The position numbers and the translations under genes were made by a program. Below are positions 20,800-30,112 of a stretch of DNA of 64,000 nucleotides, piece by piece. Positions within the stretch are counted from its first letter, which is position 1. The number at the start of each line of letters is the position of its first letter. This stretch comes from an uncultured Lachnoclostridium sp. (GTDB taxonomy: Bacteria; Bacillota; Clostridia; Lachnospirales; Lachnospiraceae), in assembly GCA_946415315.1 (NCBI GenBank), contig CAMKRZ010000003.1, positions 62,001 through 126,000 on the forward strand, written 5' to 3'. Under the pieces are notes generated by a model, which ran no database searches, was not told where the DNA came from, and saw nothing but the letters and a program-made list of their open reading frames with translations.

Positions 20800-22080
20800 T
20801 CAGGATTTTCTGCGGTTCGCAAGTTCCTTCACGATGTCGTTCCAGTCGACATCGCACTCGACCATGAGAACCATGAGATGATACAGGTAATCCGCGATCT
20901 CGTACTTGAGTTCCTCGGCATCGGGGTTCTTCGCGGCGATCGTGATCTCCGTCGCCTCCTCGCCGCACTTCTTCAGGATCTTGTCGATTCCCTTGTCGAA
21001 GAGGTAGTTCGTGTACGAACCCTCTTTCGGGTTTACCTTGCGGTCCATGATGATATTGTAATCTTCCGTGAGCACCGTGAGCGGGTTGAAATCCGCGAAC
21101 TCCTTCTTGCAGAGCGTCGTAAAGAAGCAGGACATGTTGCCGGTGTGGCACGCGACGCCGAGCTGGTGTACCTTCGCCAGAAGCGTGTCCTTATCGCAGT
21201 CGATGCGCAGTTCCTTCACGAACTGGTAATGGCCGGACGTCTCGCCCTTGACCCACAGCTCGCTCCGGCTTCTCGACCAGTACGTCATGCGCCCGGTTTC
21301 GATCGTCTTGTTGAACGACTCCTCGTTCATGTACGCGACCATCAGCACCTCGAGCGTGCGGTAATCCTGTACGACGACGGGGATCAGGCCGTCCGCGTTC
21401 GTCTTGAACTCGGAAAATGAGAGGCTCGACGCAAGGCACTTCGTCTCCAGTCCTTCCGCGCGAAGCGCCTGCTTCACCTTCAGAAGGTTCTTCTGCTCGT
21501 AGTAGTTTGTCGCAACGCCGTAGCAGTTCGGCAGCGAAAGAAGTGTCTCAATGTCGTTGCGGACAAGACTGTCGCGCACGATCACCGGAAGCGGGCAACG
21601 CTCCAGGATACGGTTCATCGCCGAGGATACGGTGACATGCTTCATCTGGAAGCTTGCGACGCCGAGGTCCTTCAGTTCCTCCAGAAGCTTCTCGCTCTCG
21701 TACGCGTGCTCCGGCTTATCGACGTCGGCGTTGAATTCGATCACGATCTTGTCGCGTCCGAACCGCTCGATCGCCTTCTTCACTTCGTCTTTCGGGAAGC
21801 TGCGCTCGTACGGGATCACCACATACGACGCACCCGTGTACAGCGCCTTCTTGATATCCTCGAACCGCTCCACATGGCAGCCGAGATACAGCGGAATGTC
21901 AACCTTCTTCAGGACAAGCTTGACCATCTGCAGAAAATGCATCTGCGTCGTCTCGTTGTCATCATAGTTGTAGATATACAGTCCGTCCGCGCCGTTCTGC
22001 TCATAGCTCATCGCAAGCTCCAGAACGGAGGCCGGAAATGCATTTTCCGCATTGATATAAGCAATAATGTTTTTCTCCAT
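20800..22080 (-). CDS. hisIE: HisIE with an N-terminal HisA/HisF-like barrel
   Basis: 426 residues from the ATG at 22080 (AGGAG upstream). The N-terminal part (about 1-220) resembles the HisA/HisF TIM barrel; the middle (about 230-325) is phosphoribosyl-AMP cyclohydrolase HisI ([23 protein letters not shown]); the end (about 335-426) is phosphoribosyl-ATP pyrophosphatase HisE ([21 protein letters not shown]). HisI and HisE do steps 2 and 3 of histidine synthesis. The first strand of the barrel has Asn10 (IIAYINAEN) where HisA/HisF have the catalytic Asp, so the barrel may be inactive. Similar three-part proteins occur in related Clostridia. Confidence 0.9.
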   Translation of the reverse strand: MEKNIIAYINAENAFPASVLELAMSYEQNGADGLYIYNYDDNETTQMHFLQMVKLVLKKVDIPLYLGCHVERFEDIKKALYTGASYVVIPYERSFPKDEVKKAIERFGRDKIVIEFNADVDKPEHAYESEKLLEELKDLGVASFQMKHVTVSSAMNRILERCPLPVIVRDSLVRNDIETLLSLPNCYGVATNYYEQKNLLKVKQALRAEGLETKCLASSLSFSEFKTNADGLIPVVVQDYRTLEVLMVAYMNEESFNKTIETGRMTYWSRSRSELWVKGETSGHYQFVKELRIDCDKDTLLAKVHQLGVACHTGNMSCFFTTLCKKEFADFNPLTVLTEDYNIIMDRKVNPKEGSYTNYLFDKGIDKILKKCGEEATEITIAAKNPDAEELKYEIADYLYHLMVLMVECDVDWNDIVKELANRRKS

Positions 22081-22185
22081 ATTCGCTCCTGTCACAAAGT
22101 ACGTGCCCCACGCGGTCATATTCCGCACAGAGCCTGTTGCGAACCTGCGACTTTATGTTCAGCCGCACGCCCGAGGCCGTCCCCG

Positions 22186-22773
22186 TCAGATCGTGCCCTT
22201 CGTCGACAAAACTCCGACGATGCGCTCATCGATCTTCGTCGCCATGTCCAGGGACTTCGCAAACGCCTTGAACATCGCCTCGAGGATGTGATGGTTGTTC
22301 TCACCGGAGAGCATGCGGATGTGAAGGTTCATTCCCGCGCTGTAGGAGATCGCGTAGAAGAACTCTCTCGCCGTCTCGACATCCATCTCGCCGAGCTTGT
22401 CCACCGTCGTGTCGACCTCATACACAAAATAAGGCCGTCCGGACAGGTCGATCGCGCACATCATCAGCGCCTCATCCATCGGGAGCAGGCAGCTGCCGTA
22501 GCGTGCGATGCCCTTCTTGTCGCCGAGCGCCTCGCGGATCGCGTTGCCGATGACGATGCCGACATCCTCCACCGTGTGATGCGAATCCACCTCAAGGTCG
22601 CCGACCGCAGTCAGGTTGAGGTCAAACAGACCATGCTTGGCAAATCCCGCCAGCATGTGATCAAAGAAACCGATGCCTGTCTTGATATCGTATTTTCCCG
22701 TTCCGTCAATCGTAAGCTCCGCGCTGATGTTCGTCTCGCCGGTCTTGCGGTTAACTGTGGCTCTCCGTTCCAT
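22186..22773 (-). CDS. hisB: Imidazoleglycerol-phosphate dehydratase
   Basis: 195 residues, the monofunctional HisB length. Manganese-binding histidine motifs are clear: FFDHML, DSHHTVED and ENNHHILEA. Catalyses the sixth step of histidine synthesis. It sits between hisD and hisIE with AAGGAGG before the ATG. Confidence 0.97.
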   Translation of the reverse strand: MERRATVNRKTGETNISAELTIDGTGKYDIKTGIGFFDHMLAGFAKHGLFDLNLTAVGDLEVDSHHTVEDVGIVIGNAIREALGDKKGIARYGSCLLPMDEALMMCAIDLSGRPYFVYEVDTTVDKLGEMDVETAREFFYAISYSAGMNLHIRMLSGENNHHILEAMFKAFAKSLDMATKIDERIVGVLSTKGTI

Positions 22774-22832
22774 AGAAGCCTCCTTGCAACAGATTTTTCA
22801 TGACCGTATTGTACCGCAATTGCGCGGTTCGG

Positions 22833-24137
22833 TCAACGGTTTGTGTCATCATCCTCGAATCTTACGGCTACCGAGTTGGCGTGTGCCGTCAGACCTTCCG
22901 CCTCGGCAAATGTCACCACCTTCTTATAGACCGGCTGAAGCGCCTCACGGCTGTAGCAGATCACGCTGCTCTTCTTGATGAAATCATCGACGCTCAGCGG
23001 GGAGAAGAACCGCGCCGTGCCGTTCGTCGGGAGAATGTGGTCAGGTCCCGCGTAGTAATCACCGAGCGGCTCGCTCGAGTACTCGCCGAGGAAAATGGCG
23101 CCCGCGTTCGTGATCCGCGTCATCGTCATCCAGGGATCTTTCGTTAAGATCTCCATGTGTTCGGAAGCGATGTCGTTGGCTGCCTCGATCGCGGCGTCCA
23201 TCGTGTCAGCTACAAAAATGCGTCCGTAGTTCTCCAGGGATTTCTCGATCGTATCGCGGCGGGAAAGCGTCTGCGTCATGCGGTCGACCTCCGCGCTCAC
23301 CTTTTCCGCGAGCTCTGCGCTTGTCGTGACGAGGATGGCCGAGGCCATGACATCGTGCTCCGCCTGGCTGAGCAGATCCGCGGCAACATACTTCGGAGTC
23401 GCCGTCTCATCGGCGAGGACAAGGATCTCGCTCGGGCCCGCGATGGAGTCAATGCCGACGCTGCCGTACACGGCCTTCTTCGCGAGCGCAACGTAGATAT
23501 TGCCCGGTCCCACGATCTTGTCCATGCGCGGAACACTCTGCGTGCCGTATGCGAGTGCCGCGATCGCCTGTGCGCCGCCGACCTTCGCGATCCGGTTTAC
23601 GCCTGCCTCCACGGCCGCGACGACGGAAGTCGCGTTGAGCCCGCCGTCCTTCTGCGGCGGCGTCACCATCACGATCTCCGGTACGCCGGCAACCTTGGCC
23701 GGAATAATATTCATCAGTACGCTGGAAGACAGCACCGCGCGTCCGCCGGGAACGTACACGCCTACCTTGGCGATGGGCGTCACTCTCTGTCCGAGAATGA
23801 TGCCGTCCTTCGTATCGAACCAGCTGTTGCGGCGCTGACGCATGTGAAACTCGCGGATGTTTGCCGCCGACTCACGGATCACCGCGAGAAGCTCCGGATC
23901 GATCTCCGCGTACGCCGCATCGATCTCCTCCTTCGTCACCCACAGGTTGTCCGGCATGATCTCGATCCCGTCAAACTTCTTCGTGTACTCAAACACAGCC
24001 TCATCTCCGCGCTCGCGCACATTGCGCACGATCTCATCCACGGCTGCCTGCTGCTTTACGAAAGAGTCCGTGCTGCGCATCGCGAGCGTGCGAAGCAGTT
24101 CCTCCTTGGATTCCCTGGTCAAAGGTATGATCTTCAT
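22833..24137 (-). CDS. hisD: Histidinol dehydrogenase
   Basis: 434 residues from the ATG at 24137, chosen for GGGAGG upstream. NAD-dependent zinc enzyme for the last two steps of histidine synthesis. Motifs: VGVYVPGGRAVLSSSVLMN, KVGGAQAIAALAYGT, DSIAGPSEILVLAD, SQAEHD and EHMEI. Complete. Spacing to hisG is 73 nt, to hisB 59 nt. Confidence 0.97.
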   Translation of the reverse strand: MKIIPLTRESKEELLRTLAMRSTDSFVKQQAAVDEIVRNVRERGDEAVFEYTKKFDGIEIMPDNLWVTKEEIDAAYAEIDPELLAVIRESAANIREFHMRQRRNSWFDTKDGIILGQRVTPIAKVGVYVPGGRAVLSSSVLMNIIPAKVAGVPEIVMVTPPQKDGGLNATSVVAAVEAGVNRIAKVGGAQAIAALAYGTQSVPRMDKIVGPGNIYVALAKKAVYGSVGIDSIAGPSEILVLADETATPKYVAADLLSQAEHDVMASAILVTTSAELAEKVSAEVDRMTQTLSRRDTIEKSLENYGRIFVADTMDAAIEAANDIASEHMEILTKDPWMTMTRITNAGAIFLGEYSSEPLGDYYAGPDHILPTNGTARFFSPLSVDDFIKKSSVICYSREALQPVYKKVVTFAEAEGLTAHANSVAVRFEDDDTNR

Positions 24138-24210
24138 CGGTCTTTCCTCCCGTCTGCCGGCTCCCTGGGCCCGACAGTTATTATTCGTTGTCAAAGTCGG
24201 ACAGATTCTC

Positions 24211-24858
24211 TCAGTTGTCCGTCCCGATCACGGCACGTATGTCCGCGATCAGTTTCTGGATGCGCTCCTGCTCCATTTTCATGCTGACCTGGTTGACGAC
24301 CATGCGCGCGGACAGCGGCACGATCTCCTGAAGCACGGCGAGTCCGTTCTCCCGAAGCGTCGAACCGGTCTCGACGATATCGACGATCACCTCGCTCAGC
24401 CCCACGATCGGCGCCAGCTCGATCGAGCCGCTCAACTTGATGATCTCCGCCGTCTGATGCAGAACATTCGTAAAATAATCCTTCGCAATGTTCGGATACT
24501 TCGTCGCCACGCGAATGCGCTTCCCGCTTCCCAGCAGCTCCTTTGCGCTCTCCGGGCCGGCTACGCACATGCGGCAGCGTCCGATTCCGAAATCGATCAC
24601 CTCATAGAGCTTGCGCCCTTCCTCGAGGATCGTGTCCTTGCCGACGATGCCGATATCCGCAGCACCGTACTCCACATACGTCGGCACATCGCCCGCCTTC
24701 GCGAGGAAGAATTTCATCTTCAGTTCCTCGTTTGTGAAAATCAGCTTGCGGGTGTCAGGATCTTTCATCTCATCACACGAGATCCCGGCTTTCTCGAGAA
24801 TCTCCATCGCCTTCTTCGCAAGGCGTCCCTTCGCAAGCGCTACGGTTATATACTCCAT
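24211..24858 (-). CDS. hisG: ATP phosphoribosyltransferase, short form
   Basis: First committed enzyme of histidine synthesis. 215 residues from the ATG at 24858 (AAAGGAG upstream): the short HisG that lacks the regulatory ACT-like domain and needs HisZ. Motifs: [34 protein letters not shown] and [15 protein letters not shown]. hisZ lies 11 nt upstream, consistent with the heteromeric HisGZ complex. Confidence 0.96.
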   Translation of the reverse strand: MEYITVALAKGRLAKKAMEILEKAGISCDEMKDPDTRKLIFTNEELKMKFFLAKAGDVPTYVEYGAADIGIVGKDTILEEGRKLYEVIDFGIGRCRMCVAGPESAKELLGSGKRIRVATKYPNIAKDYFTNVLHQTAEIIKLSGSIELAPIVGLSEVIVDIVETGSTLRENGLAVLQEIVPLSARMVVNQVSMKMEQERIQKLIADIRAVIGTDN

Positions 24859-24869
24859 ACCTGCTCCTT

Positions 24870-26042
24870 TCAGACCTTCCACACAGTCGCGCCGTTCTCT
24901 CCGAATTTTACGGCGACTTCGGATTCATTTTCTGAAGTAACCGGAACGAGCGATACCGACTTGCCCTCAGCGCGCTTCTCCTGCGCGAACCGGATTGCAT
25001 CCGCCGCCCGGTCCACCCGGTAGAGAACATAACAATGCTCATCGGAAGGCTTCGACATCAGATTCTGCCGCTCGAGCGCGAGCATCAGCGTATCGACCGT
25101 GATCGACATCCCGATGGCCGGAATGGGCAGTCCGAACTGCGCCACCAGCGAATCGTACCGTCCTCCCGAGGCGACGGCCTCGCCGGTACCATAGGTGATC
25201 GCGCGGAAAATGATTCCCGTGTAATAGCGGTACTTGCTTAGCATACCGAGGTCAAACGACACGAAACGCTCGACACCGTACTGCTTCAGACAGTCGCTGA
25301 GGCTGCGGAGCCGTTCAAGAGACGCAAGCGCTGCCTCATTGTCGGTTAAGGATGCTGCGCGGTCGAGGATCTCCTCCGATCCGAACAGCTCGGGGATCGC
25401 CAGCAGAAGCTCTGCCGAACGACCTTCAATGCCGCGTTCCCTGAGGAAGTCCTCGATGCCAAACAGGTTCTTGTTCTTGATCCTCTGGCGAAGCTCCTCG
25501 CCGTCCTCGACGGAAAGGCCGCACTCATTGGCGATCGCGCGGAAGAATCCGGCGTTGCCGACCTCAATCTGAAACTCCGAAAGTCCCGCGCCCTTCAGGC
25601 ACTCGACCGTGAGCGCCAGTATCTCTGCATCCGCAACGACCGAGTCGTCACCGAAGAGTTCCACACCGGCCTGCGTCGTCTCCTTGAGGCGAAGCTGGTA
25701 ACCGGAATTGTTGATGAACGTGTTGCCGCAGTACGACAGGCGGATCGGCATCTTGCCGTCGCGGTAGTAAGTAGCCGCCGCGCGCGCAACCTGAGGCGTC
25801 ATGTCCGGCCGCAGCACAAGCGTATTGCCGTCGCGGTCGATGAACTTATACATATCCTTTGAGGGAACCGTGCCTCTCTCGCTGGAAAACACGTCAAAAT
25901 ACTCGAACGAAGGCGTGCGGATTTCCTCGAATCCGTACTTCCTCATGGTGCTGCCGATGGATTCCGAAAGGCTCTCCATCCCAGTCAATTCCTCTCCGTA
26001 AATATCTCTCACACCTTCCGGCGTATGTAACAACGGGATCAT
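24870..26042 (-). CDS. hisZ: ATP phosphoribosyltransferase regulatory subunit HisZ
   Basis: 390 residues, a class II histidyl-tRNA synthetase paralogue that activates short HisG and mediates histidine inhibition. It shows [35 protein letters not shown] and SGGRYDSL. It lacks the anticodon-binding domain, as expected for HisZ. First gene of the his operon; GAAGGAG precedes the ATG. Confidence 0.94.
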   Translation of the reverse strand: MIPLLHTPEGVRDIYGEELTGMESLSESIGSTMRKYGFEEIRTPSFEYFDVFSSERGTVPSKDMYKFIDRDGNTLVLRPDMTPQVARAAATYYRDGKMPIRLSYCGNTFINNSGYQLRLKETTQAGVELFGDDSVVADAEILALTVECLKGAGLSEFQIEVGNAGFFRAIANECGLSVEDGEELRQRIKNKNLFGIEDFLRERGIEGRSAELLLAIPELFGSEEILDRAASLTDNEAALASLERLRSLSDCLKQYGVERFVSFDLGMLSKYRYYTGIIFRAITYGTGEAVASGGRYDSLVAQFGLPIPAIGMSITVDTLMLALERQNLMSKPSDEHCYVLYRVDRAADAIRFAQEKRAEGKSVSLVPVTSENESEVAVKFGENGATVWKV

Positions 26043-26084
26043 AGTATCTCCTTCAAACTGCTCTCTTGCTTTATCACTTTACCT

Positions 26085-26108
26085 TGCTAATGTGCTAATT
26101 TGTTAGCA
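26085..26108 (-). promoter_or_regulatory. Palindromic operator in the his operon leader
   Basis: TGCTAA (26093-26098) and TTAGCA (26103-26108) form a perfect inverted repeat with 4-nt spacing, and another TGCTAA at 26085-26090 follows. It lies a few bases past the predicted start, where a repressor would block transcription. It may be a site for a TrpR-like histidine regulator (YerC/HisR type), but the regulator is not in this window. Confidence 0.6.
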
Positions 26109-26119
26109 TATTGAACCGA

Positions 26120-26148
26120 ATTATACACATGGATAAATGCCTTGTCAA
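26120..26148 (-). promoter_or_regulatory. Consensus sigma-A promoter of the his operon
   Basis: TTGACA (26148-26143), exactly 17 nt, TATAAT (26125-26120) on the minus strand: a perfect match to consensus. Start predicted near 26113, about 70 nt before hisZ. Confidence 0.9.
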
Positions 26149-26182
26149 GCATTATTTCACGAAAAATCCGCAAAATTTCGCC

Positions 26183-26740
26183 CTACTGCCTGCTCTCCAT
26201 ATACTCCAGATAGTCGTTCACATACTCGAGATAGTTGATGAACGGTTCCGCCGGCATGTCATACAAGAACTGCGGATCGATCTCGTCGAATCGGAAACTC
26301 TTGCGCGAATCTTCCTGCTCTTCCTCCCCGTAGGCGCGGTCGTAAAACCTCACCATCTCCTCGCAGCGCAGGAAATAAATCTTCTCACGGTGGCTGTAGT
26401 AGATCAGAATGAACGCGACGCCGCCCTGCCGTTCGAACTCCTTCATGAACTTGTACTGGTGCTCGTGAATGTTCTGCATCGCAAACGTATCCGCGGCGCA
26501 CTCCTTGCAGTCGAAGCAGATCGCCACGCCCTGCGCGATGCCGATGTAATCGACCGTACTCTTGCGGTCGAAATACGCCAGCGTGATGTGCCGCTCATCC
26601 CGGTCGATGTCGATCGGCGTGATCGGAGTCGGGATTTTCTGCACAAGCGCCGTTCCCCGCTCCCGGTACACATCGTTCGTCCGGTTGATGAGGTCCTCAA
26701 ACAGCGAGCCGCGAAGGCCTCGGGATTTCCAGGTTGCCAT
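26183..26740 (-). CDS. recU: Holliday junction resolvase RecU
   Basis: 185 residues. Family segments SLFEDLINRTNDVY, GTALVQKIPTPITPI, STVDYIGIAQGVAICFDCKEC and QGGVAFILIYY are clear, with the Asp/Glu/Lys nuclease residues. Resolves recombination junctions and helps chromosome segregation in Firmicutes. It is usually next to a penicillin-binding protein gene; here it follows a pseudouridine synthase gene by 8 nt and ends the long accessory transcription run. Confidence 0.94.
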   Translation of the reverse strand: MATWKSRGLRGSLFEDLINRTNDVYRERGTALVQKIPTPITPIDIDRDERHITLAYFDRKSTVDYIGIAQGVAICFDCKECAADTFAMQNIHEHQYKFMKEFERQGGVAFILIYYSHREKIYFLRCEEMVRFYDRAYGEEEQEDSRKSFRFDEIDPQFLYDMPAEPFINYLEYVNDYLEYMESRQ

Positions 26741-26748
26741 AACTCCTC

Positions 26749-27762
26749 CTATAGCAGCGGTTTTCCGGGGAATTCCCCGTTCAGTATCTCGGAAAATGTC
26801 TCCGGCACGATCCCGGTGATCGTCTCCCCCGTAAGCTCCTCAAGCCCCTCGGGAAGCACCTCCGGGAACTCATAGGAATACGCGAAAAGCTGCTGTCCGT
26901 GCAGGTGATATTTTGCGTGAAAATATGACATGAGTTTGTCGTCGTCACTGCCGTACTTCGGGTCACCGAGCACCGGGTACCCGATGTGCTTGCAGACACT
27001 GCGGATCTGGTGGGATTTGCCGGTGTAGAGCCGAATCCTCGCAAGCGTGACACGGCGGTTTGCGGCAACCGGCTCGATTCCGGTGTGAACCTGTTCGCTC
27101 CCCTCCGACGGGGTTTCGGTGATCATCACAGTGTTCGTCCCGCTGTCCTTAGTCAGGAAGAACACCGTATCCAGGCTCTTCTCCAGCTGTCCCACAAGCA
27201 GAGCGTAATAGAATTTGCCGAAAGACCTTTCCCGGAGCGCCCGTGCCATCCCCTGTGCGCCGCGAAGCGTCTTCGCGAACCACAAAATCCCAGCTGTGTT
27301 GCGGTCAAGACGGTTGCAGATACCGGGCTTGAACGCGCGAAGTGTCTCAGCCGTCAGGTCACCGCGGTCCGCGAGGTACTGTAACACCTGCTCGTTCAGA
27401 GCTTCCGTGCCGCCCTCGTCCCTCTGCGAGAGCACGCCGGCCGGCTTGTATACTGCCATCAGATGCTCGTCCTCATAGACGATCTGATCTTCCGTGACCG
27501 GGTGAAGCGCAAACGTCGGGATCACAGCGGCCGCGACAGCTGTGCTGCTCATTTTGGCGAACGTCTCGTCCGAGAAGAACACCTTCACGACATCGCCCTC
27601 TCGCACGGTCTCGCTGCCGTCCGCCTTCGCGTCGTTGAGCGTGATATTTTTCTTGCGAAGCATTTTGTACAGAAAGCCGCTTCCGGCCTCCGGCAGGATC
27701 CTGCCCAGGTACTTGCTGAGCCTCTGCCCCGCGTCATTCGATGTGATACGGATTTCCTTCAA
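26749..27762 (-). CDS. RluA-family 23S rRNA pseudouridine synthase
   Basis: 337 residues: N-terminal S4 domain (AGQRLSKYLGRILPEAGSGFL), then the RluA catalytic domain with the Asp-containing motif CNRLDRNTAGILWFAKT and the downstream GKSHQIRSVCKHIGYPVLGDPKYG. The usual His of HRLDR is Asn here; the catalytic Asp is kept. The exact uridine target cannot be told from sequence. It is 8 nt from recU and 11 nt from the upstream membrane protein gene. Confidence 0.92.
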   Translation of the reverse strand: MKEIRITSNDAGQRLSKYLGRILPEAGSGFLYKMLRKKNITLNDAKADGSETVREGDVVKVFFSDETFAKMSSTAVAAAVIPTFALHPVTEDQIVYEDEHLMAVYKPAGVLSQRDEGGTEALNEQVLQYLADRGDLTAETLRAFKPGICNRLDRNTAGILWFAKTLRGAQGMARALRERSFGKFYYALLVGQLEKSLDTVFFLTKDSGTNTVMITETPSEGSEQVHTGIEPVAANRRVTLARIRLYTGKSHQIRSVCKHIGYPVLGDPKYGSDDDKLMSYFHAKYHLHGQQLFAYSYEFPEVLPEGLEELTGETITGIVPETFSEILNGEFPGKPLL

Positions 27763-27773
27763 GGAGGCACCTC

Positions 27774-28331
27774 CTAAACAAGGATGACCCTGAGGAACTC
27801 CGCAAGCTCCTCCGGGACAGGTTCATTTTTCGACGAGAGATTCAAAACGCGCTCGCGCATATCGCCAACGCTTCGGAAAATGTGCATGTGCACGGAGATC
27901 CCGCGTTTCTTCATCGTATCCGTCACGTAGTCCACGATCTCCTTCTCCGCCTTCGGTTTTCCTTCCGTAAGCAGCGCCGCGATCTCCGTGCCGGTCGCGT
28001 ACAGCGCGTCAAGGTGCATCACATGGCTCGGCGAGGTGAACACGAGGTCCGAGTACAGAATGCCGGTCTCACCGGCAGCCTGCTTCAGTCCCTCGAACGC
28101 CTCCGCCTCGAGGGAGCGATACGGGAGGAACAGCACGAGGTTGACCACCGCTTTTGCGCCGGGCAGGACGCCGAGCACCGCGAACACGGTGAGCAGATTC
28201 TTCGTGGTTCCGGTCGCAAAATACCCGCACAGAAACAGTCCGAGCGAGATCACCACAATGCCGGCGATCATGAAGATCTGAAACTTCTTGTGTTTGCGAA
28301 TGTATCCGTTGGTTCCTTTGACAGGTAACAT
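27774..28331 (-). CDS. Two-pass membrane protein of unknown function
   Basis: 185 residues. Two hydrophobic segments near the N-terminus (FMIAGIVVISLGLFLCGYF and the TVFAVLGVLPGAKAVVNLVLF region), then a soluble domain of about 110 residues with no motif I recognise (HVMHLDALYATGTEIAALL). GGAG precedes the ATG. It lies between the YczE-type gene and the pseudouridine synthase gene in the same direction. Conserved hypothetical in appearance. Confidence 0.75.
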   Translation of the reverse strand: MLPVKGTNGYIRKHKKFQIFMIAGIVVISLGLFLCGYFATGTTKNLLTVFAVLGVLPGAKAVVNLVLFLPYRSLEAEAFEGLKQAAGETGILYSDLVFTSPSHVMHLDALYATGTEIAALLTEGKPKAEKEIVDYVTDTMKKRGISVHMHIFRSVGDMRERVLNLSSKNEPVPEELAEFLRVILV

Positions 28332-28356
28332 ACATAACTCCTAACTGGTTATTGAT

Positions 28357-28374
28357 ATCCGGCAACCGCCGGAT
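28357..28374 (-). other. Hairpin before the two-pass membrane protein gene
   Basis: Perfect 7-bp stem ATCCGGC/GCCGGAT with a GGTT loop, 25 nt upstream of the ATG at 28331. No U-run follows, so it is not a terminator on its own. Confidence 0.45.
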
Positions 28375-28396
28375 GACCTATAGCACGTCGGCTCTC

Positions 28397-29077
28397 TCAG
28401 GATTGATCCCCGGTTGAGGGATTCTCCGCGCCGTCAGCCTCTATCTCCCGAAGTACCGCAAAAACGTCCCGATGCTTCAACTCCCTGGGCTCGAACCGGA
28501 TGATATTGTAGACGAACTGCATCACAAGTCCTGCTCCGAAGGTGCTGATCAAAGTGCCCCATCCCACCGGTCCGCCGAGCAGGAAGCCGATGAGCAGCAC
28601 GACTGCCCACAGCAGGATCTCGACGATCCCGATCGGAATCTTCGGCAGACGCTTTCCGAGTCCGACCAAAAGCGCGTCACGCGGTCCGCAGCACTGCTGC
28701 GCTTTCATGTAGATCCACATGCCGAGCGCCATGAAAACAAAACCGACCAGCATGATGGCGATGCCGAACCATAGATTTTCATTGTCCTCGAACGGATTCA
28801 GGGAATTGAAGATCTGCACGAAATTACCGGTCAGAAGCGCGTCGATGATCGTGCCGAACCCGATTCGCTCCCGAAGAGCCAGGTCGATCAGCAGAACCGT
28901 CACCGCGACAAGCGTCATCGAAATCCCGTAGTTGAAAGGCGTATGTTTCGCGATGCCCATGCCGAGACAGTCCCACGGCGCCAGCCCGATGTTGGCGTAG
29001 ATCGTCAGGTGCACGCCGAACGCAAATACCACGAGCCCTCCCGCAATTTTCAGCCATTCCAGAAGAATTTTCCGCAT
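28397..29077 (-). CDS. YczE/YitT-like integral membrane protein
   Basis: 226 residues with about five membrane segments. Opening KIAGGLVVFAFGVHLTIYANIGLAPWDCLGMGIA and the later QCCGPRDALLVGLGKR stretch match the YczE family of uncharacterised membrane proteins. No substrate is known; transport or export is only a guess. It sits 28 nt after the Nudix gene. Confidence 0.8.
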   Translation of the reverse strand: MRKILLEWLKIAGGLVVFAFGVHLTIYANIGLAPWDCLGMGIAKHTPFNYGISMTLVAVTVLLIDLALRERIGFGTIIDALLTGNFVQIFNSLNPFEDNENLWFGIAIMLVGFVFMALGMWIYMKAQQCCGPRDALLVGLGKRLPKIPIGIVEILLWAVVLLIGFLLGGPVGWGTLISTFGAGLVMQFVYNIIRFEPRELKHRDVFAVLREIEADGAENPSTGDQS

Positions 29078-29105
29078 ACCGTATTCTTACCTATCCTTCG
29101 TTAAC

Positions 29106-30074
29106 TTATCTTCGTTGATCCGTGATCAGATGCTTGATCCCCGGCTCCGGGTGTCGGAGCTCCTCCTTGAAAAATGTCGGATACACCTTGATCGGATCGT
29201 CGGGTGAGACCCACACGAGACGCTCCTCGCTTCCGCCGTCGATGAACGTGCTGCTGACCGGTTCAAAGTCCTCCGGCACCTTCATGTAATAGAAAAATGA
29301 TATCTCGTATATGGGCTTCCCGAAGTTCGACGGTGCGTCTCCGTAGAAGTAGTTCTCATGCACGAAACCGAGCCGGTCGACCTCCATGCGGATGCCGGTC
29401 TCCTCCCATACTTCGCGGGCAATGGCCTCATCGGCCGTCTCCCCGAATTTGACGCGGCCGCCCACGGAGTACACATAATTGTTGCGCGCACTGCCGACCA
29501 TGAGGAAGCGGCCCTCCCGCAAAATGATGGCGCCCACGCGGATGCTGACCAGGCCGTTGTCGCACGGCACGGTCATATCTTTCCTCTGCAGCTCCTCGAC
29601 GTAACGCTGCACGCGACTGGTGGAGATCTCCTCGTTTCGCATGTGGATGATCGTGTCGCTGTCGACCCAGCGGTAGGCAACCGTCTCACCCTCCTGCAGC
29701 ACAACGCTGTCCTTGTCGCAGTCCGTCTCGCAGAAAAATTCCACGTAGACCGAGTGCGTGTCGGGACTTACGATTCTCCCAAGCTCCGTCAGTTTCTCAG
29801 CGACGACCCCGGTCTCCTCGCGAAGTTCACGGAGCCCGCACTCCATCGGCGTCTCTCCCTGAAGGGCGGATCCACCCGCGGTGGCCTCCCATTTGCCGGG
29901 ATTGGTCTTGCGCGGATCCCGCTGCATGATCAGGTAGGTGCCGTCCTTGTGCTTCACCAGGATTTCGCAGACAAGATGGTACATTCCCTTCGGAATGAAC
30001 GCCTCCTCGCCGCGCACCAGCGTGACTCCCTCGATTTTGTTGAAATCCTTGTCGTACGCATCCCAGAGTTCCAT
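29106..30074 (-). CDS. Double Nudix hydrolase
   Basis: 322 residues with two complete Nudix boxes in one chain: GGSALQGETPMECGLRELREETGV at about 67-90 and GGRVKFGETADEAIAREVWEETGI at about 205-228, both with the GxxxxxE and REExEEGU metal-binding pattern. The first domain resembles isopentenyl-diphosphate-isomerase-like Nudix proteins (MQRDPRKTNPGKWEATAGGSA); the second is a generic hydrolase. Substrates unknown. ATG at 30074 has GGAGG upstream. It follows the triple GNAT gene by 38 nt. Confidence 0.9.
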   Translation of the reverse strand: MELWDAYDKDFNKIEGVTLVRGEEAFIPKGMYHLVCEILVKHKDGTYLIMQRDPRKTNPGKWEATAGGSALQGETPMECGLRELREETGVVAEKLTELGRIVSPDTHSVYVEFFCETDCDKDSVVLQEGETVAYRWVDSDTIIHMRNEEISTSRVQRYVEELQRKDMTVPCDNGLVSIRVGAIILREGRFLMVGSARNNYVYSVGGRVKFGETADEAIAREVWEETGIRMEVDRLGFVHENYFYGDAPSNFGKPIYEISFFYYMKVPEDFEPVSSTFIDGGSEERLVWVSPDDPIKVYPTFFKEELRHPEPGIKHLITDQRR

Positions 30075-30112
30075 CTTCCGTCCTCCTGCCTCCTGATTGT
30101 AATCTGAAACCG

